Positions 61,068 to 64,000 of a stretch of 64,000 nt of DNA are shown piece by piece. The DNA is taken from NCBI GenBank assembly GCA_934661755.1, contig CAKUJM010000006.1:18404-82403 (forward strand), in the 5' to 3' direction. Under the pieces are notes generated by a model. It was not told the DNA's origin. It saw nothing but the letters and a program-made list of their open reading frames with translations, and did no database searches. The stretch is from an uncultured Lentisphaeria bacterium. Lineage in GTDB: Bacteria > Verrucomicrobiota > Lentisphaeria > Oligosphaerales > Oligosphaeraceae. Every line of letters starts with the position of its first letter. Positions within the stretch are counted from its first letter, which is position 1. The translations under genes and the position numbers were made by a program.

Positions 61068-62636
61068 ATGATCAAGATAGTTGACGACAAGGAGTTCAGT
61101 GATCTGCTTCACCTGCGTTCCCAGGTGCTGCTGGCCAACGCCATGGATATTGTCGGGGCGGGTGCGGAGAATTTTGTGCTTACGCGTCCGCTGCTGACGA
61201 TGCTCCAGGCGGAAAGTTCGCAATTGGAGGAGCTTCTGGACGCCTATGGCGCACGTCACAGCCAGACATGGTACCACTACCGGATGCACATCGCGATGCT
61301 GAAGAATTTCAGCACCGCGGGATACGAGCTGCTGCATTTGCGCCACTCGGTCCACTCCTACGATTTCCGGGTGGACGTAAGCGATTTCAGCGCGGCCACC
61401 GACAGCGCGATCTGCTATGTGGCGGCCTTTCTGCATTGCACACTGAAGCAGTTGCTGGACGATGTGCGGACGCTGCCGGTACCGGATCCGGAGCCGATGA
61501 CGATATTCGACTATTCCGAGCATCTTCCGGAGGGGGTGTTGCGCAACGACCGCCCGGTGGCGTTGCGGGAGACGCCGCAGGAACTGGTCACGCGTCTGGC
61601 GACCTCCTTTTTGAACAGCACCGAGGATGCCGGCTTCCTCGACAAGGCGGCCAGAAGCCGCGCCCCGGAGTGGCGCGGGCTGGACTTCGAGCGGCTTTCC
61701 GAGGCGTCGATCCGGGATTTCGAGGAGAAATTCCATTCATTGCAGTCGCTTTACGACACCTATGTATCCTACACCACCATGGAGGGCAACGACGCCTCGC
61801 TGCGGCAGTTGCGCGGCCTGATCAGCGTGGTGCTGCACCTGCTCAAGGTCTTGACGATCTTCATCCATTTCTATGAGCGCCACATCATCATCCAGGGCGA
61901 CGAGCTGTTCTGTCGCAAGAACTGCGTCCTGGGCGGCGTCTGGTATCTGGAGCTCATCGCGCATTATCTATGCCACTACAGCCACAAGTTCCTGGTGGTC
62001 GCGCGCGGGGTCTGCCAGCACATGCTGCAGCGCTATGCGATCATCGGCACCGTGGAGGTGCCGGTTCCGCCATACTTCGGCTTCCATGTGCGGCCCTCGA
62101 CGTTGATTTCCGCGATTGTCCGGCACTACGGCAGCGACGTCAAGATGATCCTCGACAAGGAATACGACGCCAGCATCCCGATGAACCTCTTCCTGGCCAA
62201 CGAGTGGATCAACCAGCTCAAGCGGCAGCATGTCGGCGCGGAGCTGGTCAAGATGGCTGACAACATCAAGGAGCTGCAGGCGAAGGTCGACAGCAGCCTG
62301 ATGGGAAAGGTGGAGGCAGTCAGCAAGATCATCAAGTATCTGGCGACGGTGAACTTGATCCGGGTGCTGGTCTATCCGCTGAAGATCGACCAGCTGGTGC
62401 ACAGCTCAACAGCCCAGAATCTGCTGGAGCTGGCGCAGTCGGTGATTGCCAATCTGCATGCGCAGCGCCATATCAACATCAACTATTCGATCAACGCCAA
62501 GTTCCGCGGGGACATCCGGGTGCTTGACGACATCAAGCTATTGGCAAAATACAACTACGGCGAGAACGAATACGGCTCGAACATCGCGTTGCCGCCGGAG
62601 CTGTCATATCTTTCCTATTCGCGGCCTTCGGCATAG
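61068..62636 (+). CDS. Unknown large protein with an HPr-like motif
   Basis: About 522 residues, mostly helical, with no signal peptide. Near residue 345 it contains YFGFHVRPSTLISAIVRHYGSDVKMIL, which follows the HPr phosphocarrier opening (GLHARPAxxxxxxAxxFxSxI), including the histidine that is phosphorylated in HPr. The rest is not recognised. ATG codons at 61029 and 61068 and a TTG at 60966 are possible starts. The last would begin only 13 bases after the palindromes, so I prefer an internal ATG. It is divergent from glnK-amtB across the shared palindromes, which suggests a link with nitrogen or PTS-type (PTS-Ntr) signalling. This is inference only. Confidence 0.55.
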   Translation: MIKIVDDKEFSDLLHLRSQVLLANAMDIVGAGAENFVLTRPLLTMLQAESSQLEELLDAYGARHSQTWYHYRMHIAMLKNFSTAGYELLHLRHSVHSYDFRVDVSDFSAATDSAICYVAAFLHCTLKQLLDDVRTLPVPDPEPMTIFDYSEHLPEGVLRNDRPVALRETPQELVTRLATSFLNSTEDAGFLDKAARSRAPEWRGLDFERLSEASIRDFEEKFHSLQSLYDTYVSYTTMEGNDASLRQLRGLISVVLHLLKVLTIFIHFYERHIIIQGDELFCRKNCVLGGVWYLELIAHYLCHYSHKFLVVARGVCQHMLQRYAIIGTVEVPVPPYFGFHVRPSTLISAIVRHYGSDVKMILDKEYDASIPMNLFLANEWINQLKRQHVGAELVKMADNIKELQAKVDSSLMGKVEAVSKIIKYLATVNLIRVLVYPLKIDQLVHSSTAQNLLELAQSVIANLHAQRHININYSINAKFRGDIRVLDDIKLLAKYNYGENEYGSNIALPPELSYLSYSRPSA

Positions 62637-62653
62637 CATGCGGGACATCGGCA

Positions 62654-63427
62654 ATGGCGGAGTTTAACCACGACCATCCGCTGGGGCGGCAGGAAATCAT
62701 CACGGGTGCGGACGCGACTGCGCGTCTGCGCGGCGCGGCGGCGTTGCTGTGCGGCATTGGCGGCGTCGGCAGCTGGGCGGCGGAGGCGATGGTGCGCTGC
62801 GGCCTGGGGACGCTTGCCATGGTAGATTTTGACACCATCAAGGCCAGCAACCTCAACCGTCAATTGGAGGCGCTCCACAGCACGCTGGGGCAGGAGAAAT
62901 GCCGCGTGCTGGCAATGCGGCTGCATGACATTGCGCCGGAGTGCCAGATTGAGTGCCACCAGATGCGGCTGACTGACAATAACATCCCCCCGCTGCTGTC
63001 GTCACGCCAATGGGATGTGGTCATAGACTGCATTGACGACCGGAATGCCAAGCTGTCGCTGCTGCTCCAGTGCGTGCGCAGCGGCCTGCGGGTAGTCAGC
63101 AGCATGGGCGCGGCGGGGAAGGTCCATCCCGAGCTCATCCGGGTGGGGCAGCTTAGCCAGACCGACGGCTGTCCGGTGGCGAGGACGATCCGCAAGAGCC
63201 TGCGCAAATGCGGCGTCGAACGCGGCGTGACCTGCGTTTTCTCGCCGGAGTTGCCGGTGCTTGGGCAGTCTCCGGCGCCGGAACATGACGGCGAACGCCG
63301 TCCACTGGGGACACTGGTGACCGTCACCGCCGCCTTCGGTCTGCGAGTGGCGGACGCCGCATTGCGGCCAATCATGGGGCTGGACGAGCTGCCGCACCGC
63401 GGTGGATGGCGTCCCCCCACCAGCTGA
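62654..63427 (+). CDS. tcdA: tRNA threonylcarbamoyladenosine dehydratase (ThiF/E1-like)
   Basis: A 257-residue E1-like enzyme. ALLCGIGGVGSWAAEAMVRCGLG is the ATP-binding GxGGxGS loop, followed by MVDFDTIKASNLNRQ (the D...N-x-x-R-Q adenylation motif). DVVIDCIDDRNAKLSLL and VVSSMGAAGKVHP match TcdA (YgdL/CsdL) more closely than MoeB or ThiF. RTIRKSLRKCGVERGVTCVFSPELP is typical of TcdA. It converts t6A37 to the cyclic ct6A form in tRNA. It starts 17 bases after the upstream stop. Confidence 0.9.
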   Translation: MAEFNHDHPLGRQEIITGADATARLRGAAALLCGIGGVGSWAAEAMVRCGLGTLAMVDFDTIKASNLNRQLEALHSTLGQEKCRVLAMRLHDIAPECQIECHQMRLTDNNIPPLLSSRQWDVVIDCIDDRNAKLSLLLQCVRSGLRVVSSMGAAGKVHPELIRVGQLSQTDGCPVARTIRKSLRKCGVERGVTCVFSPELPVLGQSPAPEHDGERRPLGTLVTVTAAFGLRVADAALRPIMGLDELPHRGGWRPPTS

Positions 63428-64000
63428 CCGACGCGCTGCAAGGGGAGGTGGCGCGACAGCGCCGGAGGGGTTGGCGCCGCGGGCTTGACGTGCCGCAGTG
63501 CCTGGCCGTTGAACGACCGCGCTCACGTTTTCAAGACAAGAAAAGCCTCCCCTGCAAGGGGAGGTGGCGCGACAGCGCCGGAGGGGTTGGCATCGGGCTT
63601 GACGTGCGTCCATGCGTAGTTTGAAGAACGCGCTTTGTTGTAGTAACATAGTTGCCCAAGGCCGAGACGGCCTTGCCACCCCGGGGGAGGCTGAGTGAGG
63701 GGGGGGCGCCGGTCATGACGTGCCGTCGTGCATGGACGTTAAGCGACCGCGCTCACGTTTTCAAGACAGGAAAAGCCTCCCCTGCAAGGGGAGGTGGCGC
63801 GACTGCGCCGGAGGGGTTGGCGCCGGGCTTGACGTGCGTCCATGCGTAGTTTGAAGAACGCGCCATGTTGTAAACAAACACATGCACCGGCCACATCTCT
63901 CGTTCTCCCTCGCGCGCGCGCGACGACCTTATAGGTGGGCCATGTACCCCATAGGCGCTAACTTATTCTTTAGATTCTAAGAGCGAAACTTCAGGAAATT
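63428..64000. other. Gene-free right end of the window
   Basis: Apart from the hairpin repeats there is a CGCGCGCGCG run near 63913 and an AT-richer tail after 63955. Short open frames here are repeat shadows, and no gene, tRNA or clear promoter is recognised. Confidence 0.6.
63436..63870. repeat. GC-rich intergenic hairpin repeats, three copies of a ~45-bp core in two ~140-bp direct repeats
   Basis: The core GCAAGGGGAGGTGGCGCGAC, then AGCGCCGGAGGGGTTGG, occurs at about 63440, 63555 and 63786. Two copies lie in longer near-identical blocks (about 63512-63640 and 63741-63870). Each block starts GACCGCGCTCACGTTTTCAA and ends GCGTCCATGCGTAGTTTGAA plus GAACGCGC. The core forms two hairpins (CCTCCCCTGCAAGGGGAGG and GGCGCGACAGCGCC). 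A related but different element (ACCCCGGGGGAGGCTGAGTG) lies at about 63681. No coding capacity. Confidence 0.8.

Overview
The window looks like a chromosomal segment of a GC-rich, Gram-negative member of the PVC superphylum, most likely Lentisphaerota (Victivallales-like). This is an inference. It rests on a pseudopilin with the Lentisphaera/Planctomycete-type N-terminus and H-X9-DG tail (48603-49427), a fused SecDF, a sialate O-acetylesterase and a large glycoside hydrolase cluster, and a mixture of housekeeping genes in short operons.

Layout. 1-1899: partial sialate O-acetylesterase and the tRNA methylthiotransferase MtaB. 1900-3029: a gene-free stretch dominated by a nearly T-free tandem repeat. 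3030-18346, mostly minus strand: thioredoxin-like lipoprotein, RodA, solute-binding protein, DMT transporter, SecDF-YajC, ROK kinase, a small protein ending in five decapeptide repeats, glycosyltransferase, riboflavin synthase, type-4 uracil-DNA glycosylase, PurM and UvrC. 18538-25949: ribosomal protein S1 with a clear terminator, then a polysaccharide-type cluster (GT2, phosphoesterase, GT4-WecG fusion, left-handed beta-helix acyltransferase, GT4). 26188-28657: XRE regulator and two unknown membrane proteins.

28966-47127 is the centre of interest: a 74-repeat CRISPR array, cas2, cas1, a small DUF1874-like protein, and a complete type III-B module (cmr1, cmr6, cmr5, cmr4, cmr3, cmr2/cas10). 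It is headed by a sigma-54 enhancer-binding protein whose N-terminal domain looks like CARF. A near-consensus sigma-54 promoter (TTGGCATAGTGCTTGCTTT, minus strand) overlaps the stop codon of that regulator and points into cas10. A Card1/Can2-like CARF nuclease is divergent from the regulator. I infer a circuit in which cyclic oligoadenylate made by Cas10 activates the CARF-sigma54 protein. That protein would then switch on the whole cmr-cas1-cas2 operon, and the DUF1874-like protein may degrade the signal. Many spacers carry a Shine-Dalgarno sequence plus ATG in one orientation, so the crRNAs would be antisense to translation starts.

47178-63427: XerC/D-like recombinase, pseudopilin, and a glycan-degradation cluster (secreted small protein, a GH-A/CBM9/CE15 fusion, two GH78-like rhamnosidases). 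Then come amtB and glnK under a perfect sigma-54 promoter with tandem upstream palindromes, a divergent protein with an HPr-like motif, and TcdA. 63428-64000 holds intergenic GC-rich hairpin repeats and no gene that I can see.
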